From Pseudomonas sp. Fl4BN1 (GTDB lineage: Bacteria; Pseudomonadota; Gammaproteobacteria; Pseudomonadales; Pseudomonadaceae), in contig NZ_JAAARM010000001.1 of NCBI RefSeq assembly GCF_009908285.1, forward strand, positions 248,001 through 312,000: a stretch of DNA of 64,000 nucleotides, read 5' to 3'. Both the position numbers and the translations under genes were made by a program. Shown here in pieces: positions 47,317 through 57,162 of this stretch; position 1 is the first letter of the stretch; each line of letters opens with the position of its first letter. The notes beneath the pieces are model-generated. The model worked only from the letters and a program-made list of their open reading frames with translations, ran no database searches and was not told the DNA's origin.

Positions 47317-48327
47317 ATGTCCCGCGTTACCCTGAGTCGCTATTTGATTGAGCAGACCCGCAGCAACAACACTCCTGCCGATCTGCGCTTCCTGATCGAA
47401 GTGGTGGCGCGTGCTTGCAAGGAGATCAGCCACGCTGTGTCCAAGGGCGCCCTGGGCGGCGTGTTGGGCAGCATGGGCACGGAAAACGTGCAGGGCGAAG
47501 TGCAGAAGAAGCTCGACGTGATCTCCAACGAGATCCTCCTCGAAGCCAACGAATGGGGCGGTCACCTGGCCGGCATGGCGTCCGAAGAAATGGACAATGC
47601 CTACCAGATCCCCGGCAAATATCCGAAGGGCGCCTACCTGCTGGTTTTCGACCCACTGGACGGCTCCTCGAACATCGATATCAACGCGCCGGTCGGCACG
47701 ATCTTCTCGGTACTGCGTTGCCCGAACGAGTACCTGAGCCAGAACGAAGCCTTGAACGAAAAGGCCTTCCTGCAGCCAGGTACCGAGCAGGTTGCTGCCG
47801 GTTATGCCATCTACGGCCCGCAGACCATGCTGGTGCTGACCCTGGGCGATGGTGTGAAAGGCTTCACCCTGGACCGTGAAATGGGCAGCTTCGTACTGAC
47901 CCACGAAGACATCAAGATCCCGGAATCCACTCAGGAATTCGCGATCAACATGTCCAACCAGCGTCACTGGGAAGCGCCGGTACAACGCTATGTCGACGAA
48001 CTGCTGGCAGGCGAAGACGGTCCGCTGAAAAAGAACTACAACATGCGTTGGGTCGCTGCGATGGTTGCCGACGTGCACCGGATCCTGACCCGTGGTGGCT
48101 TGTTCATGTACCCACGTGACAGCCGCGAGCCGGAGAAGCCAGGCAAACTGCGCCTGATGTACGAAGCCAACCCGATGTCGTTCCTGGTTGAACAAGCCGG
48201 CGGCGCCTCCACCAACGGCCATCAGCGCATTCTCGACATCCAGCCTGAAGGCTTGCACCAGCGCGTAGCGGTGTTCCTTGGTTCGAAAGAAGAAGTCGCT
48301 CGCGCGACTTCCTACCACAGCGAGTAA
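47317..48327 (+). CDS. fbp: Fbp, class I fructose-1,6-bisphosphatase
   Basis: The 336-residue gluconeogenic enzyme hydrolyses fructose-1,6-bisphosphate. Metal-binding [10 protein letters not shown] and [12 protein letters not shown] are intact, as is the substrate site [15 protein letters not shown]. In Pseudomonas, which lacks phosphofructokinase, Fbp feeds hexose synthesis and the Entner-Doudoroff cycle. The DUF924 gene follows after 4 bp. Confidence 0.97.
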   Translation: MSRVTLSRYLIEQTRSNNTPADLRFLIEVVARACKEISHAVSKGALGGVLGSMGTENVQGEVQKKLDVISNEILLEANEWGGHLAGMASEEMDNAYQIPGKYPKGAYLLVFDPLDGSSNIDINAPVGTIFSVLRCPNEYLSQNEALNEKAFLQPGTEQVAAGYAIYGPQTMLVLTLGDGVKGFTLDREMGSFVLTHEDIKIPESTQEFAINMSNQRHWEAPVQRYVDELLAGEDGPLKKNYNMRWVAAMVADVHRILTRGGLFMYPRDSREPEKPGKLRLMYEANPMSFLVEQAGGASTNGHQRILDIQPEGLHQRVAVFLGSKEEVARATSYHSE

Positions 48328-48331
48328 ACCC

Positions 48332-48934
48332 ATGGCCGACTCCTGGCAGCCTTTGCTTGATTGGTGGTTCGGCAGCGCCGAGAAACCTTCGGACATCGTG
48401 GCTGAGAAGGGCGGCCTGTGGTTTGGCAAGCGTGACAGCCAGGACCTCGAAGCGCGCACGCGCTTCGGGGGCCAGGTCGAACAGGCGCTGGCGGGCGGCT
48501 TGACCGACTGGGCGCAAAGTCCGCAAGGCTGGCTGGCCCTGGTGATCCTGCTCGACCAACTGCCACGCATGATCTACCGCGACACCCCCAAGGCATTTGC
48601 CGGCGATAGCCGTGCCCAGGCCCTGGTAGCGCAAGGCATTGCCGCGGATCTTGATCGGCAGTTGAGCGCCATGCAGCGCAGCTTCATCTACCTGGTGTTC
48701 GAGCATTGCGAGCACCTGGCGGTGCAGAACGAAGGCGTTTCACGCTTTGCCGCCCTGCACGACCAACAGTCGCTGGAAGATCGCCCGGTATTCGCCGATC
48801 AACTGGACTATGCCGAACGGCACCAGAAGGTCATTGCCCGCTTCGGGCGCTTCCCCCATCGCAATATCATTCTTGGCCGTGAATCCACAGCCGAAGAACT
48901 GGCCTTCCTGGGTGAGCCCGGCTCGCGCTTCTGA
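48332..48934 (+). CDS. DUF924 family protein
   Basis: The 200-residue, all-helical cytosolic protein begins WQPLLDWWFGSAEKPSDIVAE and contains LVILLDQLPRMIYRDTPKAFA and RFPHRNIILGRESTAEE, hallmarks of DUF924, a TPR-like family without a proven role. The ATG at 48332 gives the family's N-terminus. It is only 4 bp after fbp, so it is probably cotranscribed with it. Confidence 0.88.
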   Translation: MADSWQPLLDWWFGSAEKPSDIVAEKGGLWFGKRDSQDLEARTRFGGQVEQALAGGLTDWAQSPQGWLALVILLDQLPRMIYRDTPKAFAGDSRAQALVAQGIAADLDRQLSAMQRSFIYLVFEHCEHLAVQNEGVSRFAALHDQQSLEDRPVFADQLDYAERHQKVIARFGRFPHRNIILGRESTAEELAFLGEPGSRF

Positions 48935-48970
48935 TTGTCGACAGTGTTGCTGAAGACCCCTGGCAGATCG

Positions 48971-49027
48971 CCTTCGTTGGCCCGCCGGCTCCTACCGGGT
49001 TTCTGTAGGGGCAGGCTGACCGGCGAA
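48971..49027. repeat. Degenerate REP pair
   Basis: CTTCGTTGGCCCGCCGGCTC and TAGGGGCAGGCTGACCGGCG are decayed inverted REP-like sequences between the convergent DUF924 and chemoreceptor genes. Confidence 0.4.
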
Positions 49028-49031
49028 GCTG

Positions 49032-50924
49032 TCAGATACGGAAACTGCCCACCAACTGCTGCAGGCGCTTGGCCTGTTGCTCCAGATCGGCGCAGGCACG
49101 CAGGGTCGCTTGCAGGTTTTCCACGCCTTCCTGGTTGAGGGTGTTGATCTCGGTGATGTCGACATTGATCGACTCCACCACGGCGGTCTGTTCCTCGGTG
49201 GCGGTGGCCACTGACTGGTTCATGCCGTCGATCTCGCCGATGCGCTGGGTTACGCTGTCCAGGCGTTCGCCGGCTTGATTGGCGATGCCGACACTGCTTT
49301 CGCTCTCGCGCTGACTTTCAGTCATGGTGCCCACCGCTTCACGGGCACCCACCTGCAACTCCTCGATCATCTTCTGCACTTGCTGCGCCGAATCCTGGGT
49401 ACGGTGGGCGAGGTTGCGCACTTCGTCCGCGACCACGGCAAAGCCGCGTCCGGCTTCCCCGGCCCGGGCTGCCTCGATGGCTGCGTTGAGGGCCAGCAGG
49501 TTGGTCTGCTGGGAGATGCTGGTGATGACTTCGAGGATCTGACCGATGTTCACGGTGTTGCTGTTGAGGGTCTCGATGTTGTCGCAGGAGCTGCTGATCT
49601 TCACCGAAAGCTGCTGCATGGCAGCGATGGTCTTGTCCACCACCTGCTGGCCATCTTGCGCCAGGCTGCGGGCATCGCTGGAATGCTGCGAAGCCAGGGC
49701 GGCGTTCTGGGCAATTTCCTGGGCGGCGGCGCCCAGCTGGTTGATGGCTGCAGCGACGCTGCTGGTGCGCGAGGCCTGTTGGTCGGAATTGAGCATCGAC
49801 GAGTTGGAGGCGGCCACCACCCGCAGGGCAACTTCGTTGACCTGGCCGGTGGCTGAGGACACTTCGCGGATCGAACTGTGGATGCGCTCGACAAAACGGT
49901 TGAACGACAGGCCCAGGGTGCCGAACTCGTCGTGGCTGTGGATCACCAGGCGCTTGGTCAGGTCGCCTTCGCCTTCGGCGATGTCGTGCATGGCCCGGCC
50001 CATCAGGTGCAAGGGTTGCATCAGCAGGCGGATCAGCATGCCCAACAGGCTGATGATGATCACCACGGCGATCAACATGGCGATGATCGCCGAGGTGCGG
50101 AACTCGCTGAGCATGGCGAAGGCGGTGTCCTGGTCCAGGACCAGGGCCACGTACCAGTCGGCCGAGGGCACACCGTTGACGTGAGTGAAGGAGATGAACT
50201 GGGTCTTGCCGTTCAGTTGCACTTCTTTCAAGCCGGGACTGATGGTTGGCGCGCCGCTGGGATACGCCTCGGCAAGGCTTTTGAGCACCAGCTTGCTATC
50301 GGGATGGATCAGGATCTTGCCATCGGCGCTGACGATGAAGGCGTGGCCATGACCGCCGAAGTTCAGCGAGTTGATGATCGCGCTGATGCTCGACAGGTCG
50401 ATGTCGGCTCCGGCGACGCCGATCATTTGCTCCTGATGCCGCACCGGCGTGGCGACGGTGATCACCAGCTTGCCGGACGAGGCGGCGATGTAGGGTTCGG
50501 TGACGATGGTCTGCTGGGCGCTGTTGGCGGCCTTGTACCAGCCACGGGCGCGGGGATCGTAGTCGGCGCTGCGGTTGCCGGCTGGCACCGAGAACATCAC
50601 GCCATCCTGGCCGCCGAAGTAGCTGAGCTGGAAGTTGCTGGTATAGGCGGGCAGGCCGACGCTGCGTTTCAGGCTGTCGGCGCCGTTGCCGTCCACAGCG
50701 ATCTGTTGGGCCAGGGATTGCAGGAGCTGGATGCGACTTTCCAGCCAGGTCTGGATATTGCTGGTGGTCAGGCTGCCCAGTTCTTGCATCGAGGATTCGG
50801 TGCTGCTGTGTAGAGCCTCACGCTGTCGGTAGTCATTGAACAGAATAAAACAGGCGAACGCGACGGCCACCACAAGGGCGGCGGCAAGCAGGATCTTGTG
50901 GCTGAATTTCATATTGCTGGTCAT
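49032..50924 (-). CDS. dCache-type methyl-accepting chemotaxis protein
   Basis: The 630-residue receptor has an N-terminal helix ([20 protein letters not shown]), a periplasmic dCache_1 domain (about residues 35-275), a second helix ([20 protein letters not shown]), HAMP, and a cytoplasmic signalling domain with the hairpin [20 protein letters not shown]. It resembles PctA-type amino-acid receptors: [13 protein letters not shown] and [11 protein letters not shown]. The amino-acid motif normally has Asp two residues after the second Tyr (YxD), but here it is Ala (PYIAA), so ligand specificity may differ. The start could also be ATG at 50912. No C-terminal CheR-tethering pentapeptide is seen. 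Confidence 0.92.
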   Translation of the reverse strand: MTSNMKFSHKILLAAALVVAVAFACFILFNDYRQREALHSSTESSMQELGSLTTSNIQTWLESRIQLLQSLAQQIAVDGNGADSLKRSVGLPAYTSNFQLSYFGGQDGVMFSVPAGNRSADYDPRARGWYKAANSAQQTIVTEPYIAASSGKLVITVATPVRHQEQMIGVAGADIDLSSISAIINSLNFGGHGHAFIVSADGKILIHPDSKLVLKSLAEAYPSGAPTISPGLKEVQLNGKTQFISFTHVNGVPSADWYVALVLDQDTAFAMLSEFRTSAIIAMLIAVVIIISLLGMLIRLLMQPLHLMGRAMHDIAEGEGDLTKRLVIHSHDEFGTLGLSFNRFVERIHSSIREVSSATGQVNEVALRVVAASNSSMLNSDQQASRTSSVAAAINQLGAAAQEIAQNAALASQHSSDARSLAQDGQQVVDKTIAAMQQLSVKISSSCDNIETLNSNTVNIGQILEVITSISQQTNLLALNAAIEAARAGEAGRGFAVVADEVRNLAHRTQDSAQQVQKMIEELQVGAREAVGTMTESQRESESSVGIANQAGERLDSVTQRIGEIDGMNQSVATATEEQTAVVESINVDITEINTLNQEGVENLQATLRACADLEQQAKRLQQLVGSFRI

Positions 50925-51205
50925 TAAATGAACTACCGCGATGGGCTGGTCAACGAGGGGCGTCAATTTGCCACAGTGGAGGGTTTTGCGCTGCAGTTAT
51001 GTCGACTGGCCAGTACGTAAGATGAGGCGCCCGCGAGGAAAACCGACGAACTGCCAGGGCAGGTAGAAAGGTCATTGATTTGCGAGGAAAATGCCTGGGA
51101 CATCGGGCAACAAATACCCGCCGCGATGGGGAACCAGAAGGGGGTTTTCTCTTCTAAGCTTCTGGTTGGCTGACAGGCCTTCCCCCCTTCGTCCAGGAGT
51201 TCACC

Positions 51206-51460
51206 ATGTCCCTGCGTTCTCTCGCTCTGTTGTCGTTTTGCGTGCTGCTGGCTGCGTGCAGCAAGGTCAATCAGGAAAACTATTCCAAGCTCTCGGCGGG
51301 CATGCCCAAGGTCGAGGTTGAGCAACTCCTGGGCAAACCGACCGATTGTTCGGGCGCGCTGGGCATGTCCAGTTGCACCTGGGGCGACAAGAACAGCTTT
51401 ATCAGCGTGCAGTATGCCGGTGACAAGGTCCTGATGTTTTCCGGGCAAGGCCTGAAGTAA
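51206..51460 (+). CDS. Small DUF3862/BamE-like lipoprotein
   Basis: The 84-residue precursor has lipobox LAAC (Cys19) and a short BamE/SmpA-like domain with NYSKLSAGMPKVEVEQLLGKP and a CTWG strand. Function is unknown. The SD is AGGAG. A second lipoprotein gene follows after 32 bp on the same strand, so the two could be cotranscribed. Confidence 0.85.
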   Translation: MSLRSLALLSFCVLLAACSKVNQENYSKLSAGMPKVEVEQLLGKPTDCSGALGMSSCTWGDKNSFISVQYAGDKVLMFSGQGLK

Positions 51461-51492
51461 AACCGGGGCTTCGGGCCTGCGGGAGAAAAATA

Positions 51493-52062
51493 ATGATGCG
51501 TTTTGTTGTCACTCTTCTGGTCGGCCTGCTCTTGGCCGGCTGCGCCACGTCCCGGGACGATTCGCTGGCGCCCAAGACCGTCAATCACGTCGATCTCAAG
51601 CGTTACCAAGGGACCTGGTACGAGTTGGCGCGGTTGCCGATGTATTTCCAGCGCAACTGTGCGCAATCCGAGGCCCGTTACACCCAACTGCCGGATGGCA
51701 CCGTGGCGGTGCTCAACCGCTGCCTGACTCCGGAGTGGAAGTGGGAGGAGGCTCGCGGCACGGCAACGCCTCAGGTGTCGGGTAAAACCGACAAGCTCTG
51801 GGTCGAGTTCGATAACTGGTTCTCGCGGCTGTTGCCGGGGGCGACCAAGGGTGACTACTGGGTGCTGTACGTCAGCGATGACTACAAGACCGCGATTGTT
51901 GGCAACCCGAACCGGCGCTACCTGTGGCTGCTGTCGCGGACGCCGGAAGTCACCGAGACGGTGCGTGAGGAGTTGCTGAGCAAGGCTCGCCAGCAGGGTT
52001 ATGACACCACGCGGCTGATCTGGCGGGTGTCGGACTCGGCAATGGCCAAGACCTCGAAATAA
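51493..52062 (+). CDS. Blc-like outer-membrane lipocalin
   Basis: The 189-residue protein has lipobox LAGC (Cys17) and the lipocalin motif KRYQGTWYELARLPMYFQRN with the conserved G-x-W. Later GDYWVLYVSDDYKTAIVGNP and RRYLWLLSRTP match the bacterial lipocalin Blc. The family binds lysophospholipids or fatty acids in the outer membrane. A second ATG at 51496 is an alternative start. An inverted REP pair separates it from hutF. Confidence 0.92.
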   Translation: MMRFVVTLLVGLLLAGCATSRDDSLAPKTVNHVDLKRYQGTWYELARLPMYFQRNCAQSEARYTQLPDGTVAVLNRCLTPEWKWEEARGTATPQVSGKTDKLWVEFDNWFSRLLPGATKGDYWVLYVSDDYKTAIVGNPNRRYLWLLSRTPEVTETVREELLSKARQQGYDTTRLIWRVSDSAMAKTSK

Positions 52063-52068
52063 GCTCAT

Positions 52069-52136
52069 CCGTAGGAGCCGGCTTGCCGGCGAAGGCGCTC
52101 GTGAGAATGCTTTCGCCGGCAAGCCGGATCCTACGG
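52069..52136. repeat. Inverted REP pair between the lipocalin gene and hutF
   Basis: GTAGGAGCCGGCTTGCCGGC and GCCGGCAAGCCGGATCCTAC form a near-perfect inverted pair separated by about 20 bases. It may also act as a terminator for the convergent genes. Confidence 0.82.
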
Positions 52137-52143
52137 GTTGGGG

Positions 52144-53508
52144 TTAGTTGAGCAGGTCGCGCAGGACCTGGGTGAAGGCCCGGCTACTGTCTTCTTCGGC
52201 AGCGTGGCGCCCGTCACGCACCACCCACTGGCCACCCACCATCACGTCCCTCACCTGGCGGTCGCCGCCGGCAAACAGCCAACGGTTGAGAATCCCGTCA
52301 CCGTCGGCGGTGGCCAGGTAGGGGTCGTTGCCATCGAGCACCAGCCAGTCGGCGCGTTTGCCCACGGCCAAGGCGCCTATGGCTTGCCCCAGTGCCTGGG
52401 CGCCACCGTCCAGCGCGGCATCGTACAGCGTGCGGCCAACCATGGGCTGGTCCGCGCGATACAGGCGGTTGCGCCGCTGATCCCGCAGGCGCTGGCCGTA
52501 CTCCAGCCAACGTAGTTCCTCCACCACGCTGAGTGATACATGGCTGTCGGAGCCGATGCCCAAGCGCCCGCCCTGAGCGAGGAAATCCACCGCTGGGAAG
52601 ATCCCGTCACCGAGGTTGGCCTCGGTGGTCAGGCACAGGCCGGCAATGGCTTGGCTCTTGGCCATGAGACTGACTTCTTCCGGGTTGGCGTGGGTGGCGT
52701 GGACCAGGCACCAACGTTGATCCACCGTGATGTTTTCATACAGCCATTGCAGTGGGCGACGCCCACTCCAGGCCAGGCAATCGTCGACTTCCTTCTGCTG
52801 TTCGGCAATGTGCATATGCACCGGGCATTGGCGATCGCTGGCGGCCAGCACTTCGCTGATCTGCTGTGGGGTGACCGCGCGCAAGGAGTGAAAGCACAAG
52901 CCCAGTTGCTGGTTGGCCTGCTGTGCCAGCAGGGGCTGCAAACGCTGCTGTAGCTCGAGGTAGTTTTCCGTGCTGTTGATAAAGCGCCGCTGGCCGTCAT
53001 TGGGTGCCTGACCGCCGAATCCGGAGTGGCTGTACAGCACTGGCAGCAGGGTCAGGCCGATACCGGTGCTGCCGGCTGCCTGGCTGATGCGTCGAGACAG
53101 CTCGGCAGGATCGGCGTAGGGCTGGCCGTCGGTGTCGTGATGCACATAGTGGAATTCCGCCACCGAGGTGTAACCGGCCTTGAGCATTTCGATGTACAGC
53201 TGGTGGGCGATGATCTCCAGCTGCTCGGGACTGATCTTGCCTACCAGGCGGTACATCAGGTCACGCCAGGTCCAGAAGCTGTCGTTGGGGTTGCCGGCAA
53301 CTTCCGCCAGCCCGGCCATGGCCCGTTGGAACGCGTGGGAGTGCAGGTTGGGCATGCCTGGCAGCAGCGGGCCCTTGAGCCGCTCGGCACCTTCTGCGCT
53401 GGCGTTGGCCTGGATGTGAGTCAGTTGGCCGCTGGCGCTGACTTCAAGTCGTACATGGTTGGCCCATCCATTAGGCAGTAGCGCGCGCTCGGCAAAGAAG
53501 GCGGACAT
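52144..53508 (-). CDS. hutF: HutF, formimidoylglutamate deiminase
   Basis: The 454-residue amidohydrolase converts N-formimidoyl-L-glutamate to N-formyl-L-glutamate, the first step of the five-step Pseudomonas route completed by HutG. Metal ligands are HSHAFQRAMAG near residue 57, VHMHIAEQQKEVDD, and Asp in GIGSDSHVSLS. It reads away from hutC, with a HutC operator 28-43 bp upstream of its start. Confidence 0.95.
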   Translation of the reverse strand: MSAFFAERALLPNGWANHVRLEVSASGQLTHIQANASAEGAERLKGPLLPGMPNLHSHAFQRAMAGLAEVAGNPNDSFWTWRDLMYRLVGKISPEQLEIIAHQLYIEMLKAGYTSVAEFHYVHHDTDGQPYADPAELSRRISQAAGSTGIGLTLLPVLYSHSGFGGQAPNDGQRRFINSTENYLELQQRLQPLLAQQANQQLGLCFHSLRAVTPQQISEVLAASDRQCPVHMHIAEQQKEVDDCLAWSGRRPLQWLYENITVDQRWCLVHATHANPEEVSLMAKSQAIAGLCLTTEANLGDGIFPAVDFLAQGGRLGIGSDSHVSLSVVEELRWLEYGQRLRDQRRNRLYRADQPMVGRTLYDAALDGGAQALGQAIGALAVGKRADWLVLDGNDPYLATADGDGILNRWLFAGGDRQVRDVMVGGQWVVRDGRHAAEEDSSRAFTQVLRDLLN

Positions 53509-53535
53509 GGTTCAAAACCCCATCGTTATGTTATT

Positions 53536-53551
53536 TGTATATACATATACA
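53536..53551. promoter_or_regulatory. HutC operator between hutF and hutC
   Basis: TGTATATACATATACA is a palindrome (arms TGTATAT/ATATACA around AC) containing the HutC core TGTATATACA. Its position upstream of both divergent genes suggests control of hutF and autorepression of hutCD. Confidence 0.8.
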
Positions 53552-53615
53552 GACGTTTGCCTGCCCGGTAAACTCCGGCAAGCTAGCCACCTTTATCGAA
53601 CCACAAGGATTTCCC

Positions 53616-54365
53616 GTGCCGACTCCGCCTGCCAAATTGCCGCTGGCTGCCCATCTGGGCGATAGTCCGGCGCCCTTGTATGCCCGCGTCAAACAGATGA
53701 TCACCCAGCAGATCGAGAGCGGGAACTGGCCGCCGCATTACCGGGTGCCGTCGGAAAGCGAGTTGGTCAATCAGCTGGGCTTCAGTCGCATGACCATCAA
53801 CCGCGCGCTGCGGGAAATGACCGCCGAGGGCATGCTGGTGCGCATGCAGGGCGTGGGCACGTTCGTTGCCGAGCCCAAGAGCCAGTCGGCGCTGTTCGAG
53901 GTGCACAACATTGCCGACGAGATCGCCTCCCGCGGTCATCGCCACACCTGCCAGGTCGTCACCCTGGGCGAGGAGGCTGCCGGTTCCGAGCGCGCCCTGG
54001 CCCTGGACATGCGCGAAGGGCAGAAGGTCTTCCACTCGCTGATCGTGCATTTCGAGAACGATATTCCGGTGCAGATCGAGGATCGCTTCGTTAACGCCCT
54101 GGTGGCGCCGGAGTACCTCAAGCAGGACTTCACCCTGCAAACCCCTTATGCCTATCTGTCCCAGGTCGCGCCCCTGACCGAGGGCGAGCACGTGGTGGAG
54201 GCGATTCTCGCCGAGCCCGAAGAGTGCCGGCTGCTGCAGATCGAGCGTGGCGAGCCGTGCCTGCTGATTCGCCGCCGTACCTGGTCCGGGCGCCAGCCGG
54301 TGACTGCTGCGCGTTTGATCCACCCCGGTTCCCGTCATCGTCTGGAAGGACGCTTTCATAAATGA
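53616..54365 (+). CDS. hutC: HutC, GntR/HutC-family repressor of histidine utilisation
   Basis: The 249-residue repressor has a GntR winged helix (PLYARVKQMITQQIESGNWP, FSRMTINRALREMTAEGMLV) and a C-terminal UTRA ligand domain. Urocanate is the known inducer. Translation starts at GTG 53616, six bases after AAGGA; the upstream frame to 53535 would read through the operator. Its stop overlaps hutD by 4 bp. Confidence 0.95.
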   Translation: MPTPPAKLPLAAHLGDSPAPLYARVKQMITQQIESGNWPPHYRVPSESELVNQLGFSRMTINRALREMTAEGMLVRMQGVGTFVAEPKSQSALFEVHNIADEIASRGHRHTCQVVTLGEEAAGSERALALDMREGQKVFHSLIVHFENDIPVQIEDRFVNALVAPEYLKQDFTLQTPYAYLSQVAPLTEGEHVVEAILAEPEECRLLQIERGEPCLLIRRRTWSGRQPVTAARLIHPGSRHRLEGRFHK

Positions 54366-54934
54366 TCCAGTCCACCCTTTTACGCGCCACCGACTACCCG
54401 CGCATGCCGTGGAAAAATGGCGGCGGCAGCACTGAAGAGATTGCTCGCGATACTGGGGCCGGCCTGGAGGGTTTCGGTTGGCGCCTGTCGATTGCCGACA
54501 TCGCCGAGTCCGGCGGTTTTTCCAGCTTTGCCGGTTATCAGCGGATCATCACCGTGTTGCAAGGCACCGGCATGACGCTCAATGTCGATGGCCGGGATGC
54601 GCGGCCCTTGCTGCCCCTCGATGCCTTTGCCTTCAGTGGCGCCAGCCAGGTGAGCTGCACCCTGCTGGACGGGGCGATCCGCGACTTCAACCTGATCTAT
54701 TGCCCTGAGCGTTACGTCGCCCGTTTGCAATGGCTCGATGGCCAGCAGCGGTTTTTCACCCAGGCCCACACGGTGCTGGTGTTTGGTGCCGCCGAGCAGG
54801 CGTGGGTGGACATGGGCAACACCCCGGTGCAAGCACTGGGGCGCTATGACTGCCTGCGCGTGGACGGCAACACCGAGGTCATGGAAATCGCCCTCGATGG
54901 TCTCTGCTGCGTGATCGAACTCACCGCTGTTTGA
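54362..54934 (+). CDS. hutD: HutD family protein
   Basis: The 190-residue bicupin protein belongs to HutD: MPWKNGGGSTEEIARD and WRLSIADIAESGGFSSFAGYQR are family signatures. In P. fluorescens HutD is thought to set an upper limit on hut activity, possibly by binding urocanate; no enzyme activity is established. It starts within the hutC stop (ATGA). Confidence 0.94.
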   Translation: MIQSTLLRATDYPRMPWKNGGGSTEEIARDTGAGLEGFGWRLSIADIAESGGFSSFAGYQRIITVLQGTGMTLNVDGRDARPLLPLDAFAFSGASQVSCTLLDGAIRDFNLIYCPERYVARLQWLDGQQRFFTQAHTVLVFGAAEQAWVDMGNTPVQALGRYDCLRVDGNTEVMEIALDGLCCVIELTAV

Positions 54935-55247
54935 TCAACCAGCGGTTGCCGCAGGCCGGGATACGGCCTGCGGATGTTTCACACTTCCCTCCTTAATCTG
55001 CACTTCGATCCCATTCGGATCGAGGCGATTGGTGCTGGGTAAAACTCCCACCTCTCGGCCGTCGAATGCGCTTCCGTTCGCGCACTGATTTGTTACCGAA
55101 TGCCCCAGTACGGCGCAACCCCCGACTTTGGTAACAGCTGCGCACCTGGCAAAAAATCTTCGTTTAAAAATTACGCACTGCTGGAGACCGCATTCCACAA
55201 GGCTTGCAGATTTTTCCTGAGGCTTATCAGGTAAGTCTCAAGAGAGT

Positions 55248-55263
55248 TGGCCGCTTGATTGCA
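55248..55263 (+). promoter_or_regulatory. Candidate sigma54 promoter of hutU
   Basis: TGGCCGCTTGATTGCA keeps the -24 GG, the -12 GC and TTGCA at correct spacing. In P. fluorescens the hutU operon is known to be sigma54-dependent with CbrB/NtrC. The expected start near 55274 falls inside the HutC operator. Confidence 0.75.
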
Positions 55264-55267
55264 TATG

Positions 55268-55281
55268 CTTGTATGTACAAG
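55268..55281. promoter_or_regulatory. HutC operator at the hutU start site
   Basis: CTTGTATGTACAAG has perfect arms CTTGTA/TACAAG around TG. It overlaps the predicted transcription start of hutU, a position that allows direct repression. Confidence 0.8.
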
Positions 55282-55350
55282 TAAATATGTGTGCGTAAGA
55301 GTCGATGGAATCCTCTTCGCACCTTGGACTCATCGCCGAGGAGTTTTTCC

Positions 55351-57033
55351 GTGACTGACAGCAAACCCACCACATTCCGCAACGTCGAAATTCGCGCCGC
55401 CCGCGGCAACAAGCTGACCGCCAAGAGCTGGCTGACTGAAGCGCCGCTGCGCATGCTGATGAACAACCTCGACCCGGAAGTCGCCGAGAACCCCAAGGAA
55501 CTGGTGGTCTACGGTGGCATCGGTCGCGCCGCCCGCAACTGGGAGTGCTACGACAAGATCGTCGAAGCCCTGACCAACCTGAATGATGACGAAACCCTGC
55601 TGGTGCAATCCGGCAAGCCAGTGGGCGTGTTCAAGACCCACAGCAATGCGCCGCGGGTACTGATCGCCAACTCCAACCTGGTGCCGCACTGGGCTACCTG
55701 GGAACACTTCAACGAACTGGATGCCAAGGGCCTGGCCATGTACGGCCAGATGACCGCCGGCAGCTGGATCTATATCGGCAGCCAGGGCATCGTCCAAGGC
55801 ACCTACGAAACCTTCGTCGAAGCCGGTCGCCAGCACTACAACGATAACCTCAAGGGCCGCTGGGTCCTGACCGCCGGCCTCGGCGGCATGGGCGGCGCCC
55901 AGCCTCTGGCCGCAACCCTGGCCGGCGCCTGCTCGCTGAACATCGAGTGCCAACAGACCAGCATCGATTTCCGCCTCAAGACCCGCTATGTCGACGAGCA
56001 GGCCAAGGACCTGGACGACGCCCTGGCGCGCATCGCCAAATACACTGCCGAAGGCCGTGCGATCTCCATTGCCTTGTGCGGTAACGCCGCCGAGATTCTT
56101 CCGGAAATGGTCCGTCGCGGCGTGCGCCCGGACATGGTCACCGACCAGACCAGCGCCCACGACCCGCTCAACGGCTACCTGCCGGCTGGCTGGACCTGGG
56201 AGCAATACCGCGAGCGCGCCAAGACCGAGCCTGCAGCGGTGGTCAAGGCGGCCAAGCAATCGATGGCCGTGCACGTCCAGGCCATGCTCGACTTCCAGAA
56301 GCAGGGCATCCCGACTTTCGACTACGGTAACAACATCCGCCAGATGGCCCAGGAAGAAGGCGTCGAGAATGCTTTCGACTTCCCAGGCTTCGTCCCGGCC
56401 TACATCCGTCCGCTGTTCTGCCGCGGCATCGGCCCGTTCCGCTGGGCGGCGCTGTCGGGTGATCCGCAAGACATCTACAAGACCGACGCCAAGGTCAAGG
56501 AGCTGATCCCCGACGACGCCCACTTGCACAACTGGCTGGACATGGCCCGCGAGCGCATCAGCTTCCAGGGCCTGCCGGCGCGGATTTGCTGGGTCGGCCT
56601 GGGCCTGCGCGCCAAGCTCGGTCTGGCGTTCAACGAAATGGTCCGTAGCGGTGAGTTGTCGGCGCCGATCGTCATCGGCCGTGATCACCTGGACTCCGGT
56701 TCCGTGGCCAGCCCGAACCGTGAAACCGAATCCATGCAGGACGGCTCCGACGCCGTGTCCGACTGGCCGTTGCTCAACGCCCTGTTGAACACCGCCAGTG
56801 GCGCAACCTGGGTTTCCCTGCACCACGGCGGCGGCGTTGGCATGGGCTTCTCCCAGCACTCGGGGATGGTGATCGTCTGCGACGGTACCGATGAAGCGGC
56901 CGAGCGTATTGCCCGCGTGCTGCACAACGATCCGGCCACCGGGGTCATGCGGCATGCCGATGCCGGTTACCAGATCGCTATCGATTGCGCCAAGGAACAG
57001 GGCCTGAATCTGCCGATGATCACCGGCAAGTAA
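55351..57033 (+). CDS. hutU: HutU, urocanate hydratase
   Basis: The 560-residue NAD-dependent enzyme converts urocanate to imidazolone propionate. It shows the urocanase core [20 protein letters not shown] (about residues 170-190) and the conserved [10 protein letters not shown] and [10 protein letters not shown]. Translation starts with GTG at 55351, preceded by GAGGAG. It is the first gene of the hutU-permease-hutH-permease-hutI-hutG unit, though a REP pair follows. Confidence 0.97.
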   Translation: MTDSKPTTFRNVEIRAARGNKLTAKSWLTEAPLRMLMNNLDPEVAENPKELVVYGGIGRAARNWECYDKIVEALTNLNDDETLLVQSGKPVGVFKTHSNAPRVLIANSNLVPHWATWEHFNELDAKGLAMYGQMTAGSWIYIGSQGIVQGTYETFVEAGRQHYNDNLKGRWVLTAGLGGMGGAQPLAATLAGACSLNIECQQTSIDFRLKTRYVDEQAKDLDDALARIAKYTAEGRAISIALCGNAAEILPEMVRRGVRPDMVTDQTSAHDPLNGYLPAGWTWEQYRERAKTEPAAVVKAAKQSMAVHVQAMLDFQKQGIPTFDYGNNIRQMAQEEGVENAFDFPGFVPAYIRPLFCRGIGPFRWAALSGDPQDIYKTDAKVKELIPDDAHLHNWLDMARERISFQGLPARICWVGLGLRAKLGLAFNEMVRSGELSAPIVIGRDHLDSGSVASPNRETESMQDGSDAVSDWPLLNALLNTASGATWVSLHHGGGVGMGFSQHSGMVIVCDGTDEAAERIARVLHNDPATGVMRHADAGYQIAIDCAKEQGLNLPMITGK

Positions 57034-57044
57034 CCCCCCGTTCT

Positions 57045-57125
57045 CTGTAGGAGCCAGCTTGCTGGCGATGGCAACACTGCGGTGCGCGAGTCGTACCGCC
57101 TCGCGAGCAAGCTCGCTCCTACAGG
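57045..57125. repeat. Inverted REP pair within the hut operon
   Basis: CTGTAGGAGCCAGCTTGCTG and CGAGCAAGCTCGCTCCTACA form an inverted pair about 35 bp apart between hutU and the NCS1 permease gene. A hairpin here could uncouple expression of hutU from the downstream genes. Confidence 0.8.
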
Positions 57126-57162
57126 GGATATCGTCTGCAGTGCCCATAGAGGTTCGACGTCC

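Larger units (their letters stand above)
54935..55350. other. 416-bp hutD-hutU intergenic region
   Basis: The right end carries the hutU sigma54-type promoter and HutC operator. The left 300 bp hold no gene I can support: a minus-strand frame ending in LDPNGIEVQIKEG looks faintly like the tail of a VOC-family protein but lacks start signals. Confidence 0.5.

Noticed and set aside
54935..55198. Small minus-strand gene downstream of hutD, possibly a VOC-family remnant
   Set aside because: Only LDPNGIEVQIKEG looks familiar; there is no RBS and the rest has no recognisable fold.
55330..57147. Minus-strand frame of 605 codons opposite hutU
   Set aside because: Antisense shadow; it would also cover the REP pair and has no RBS.
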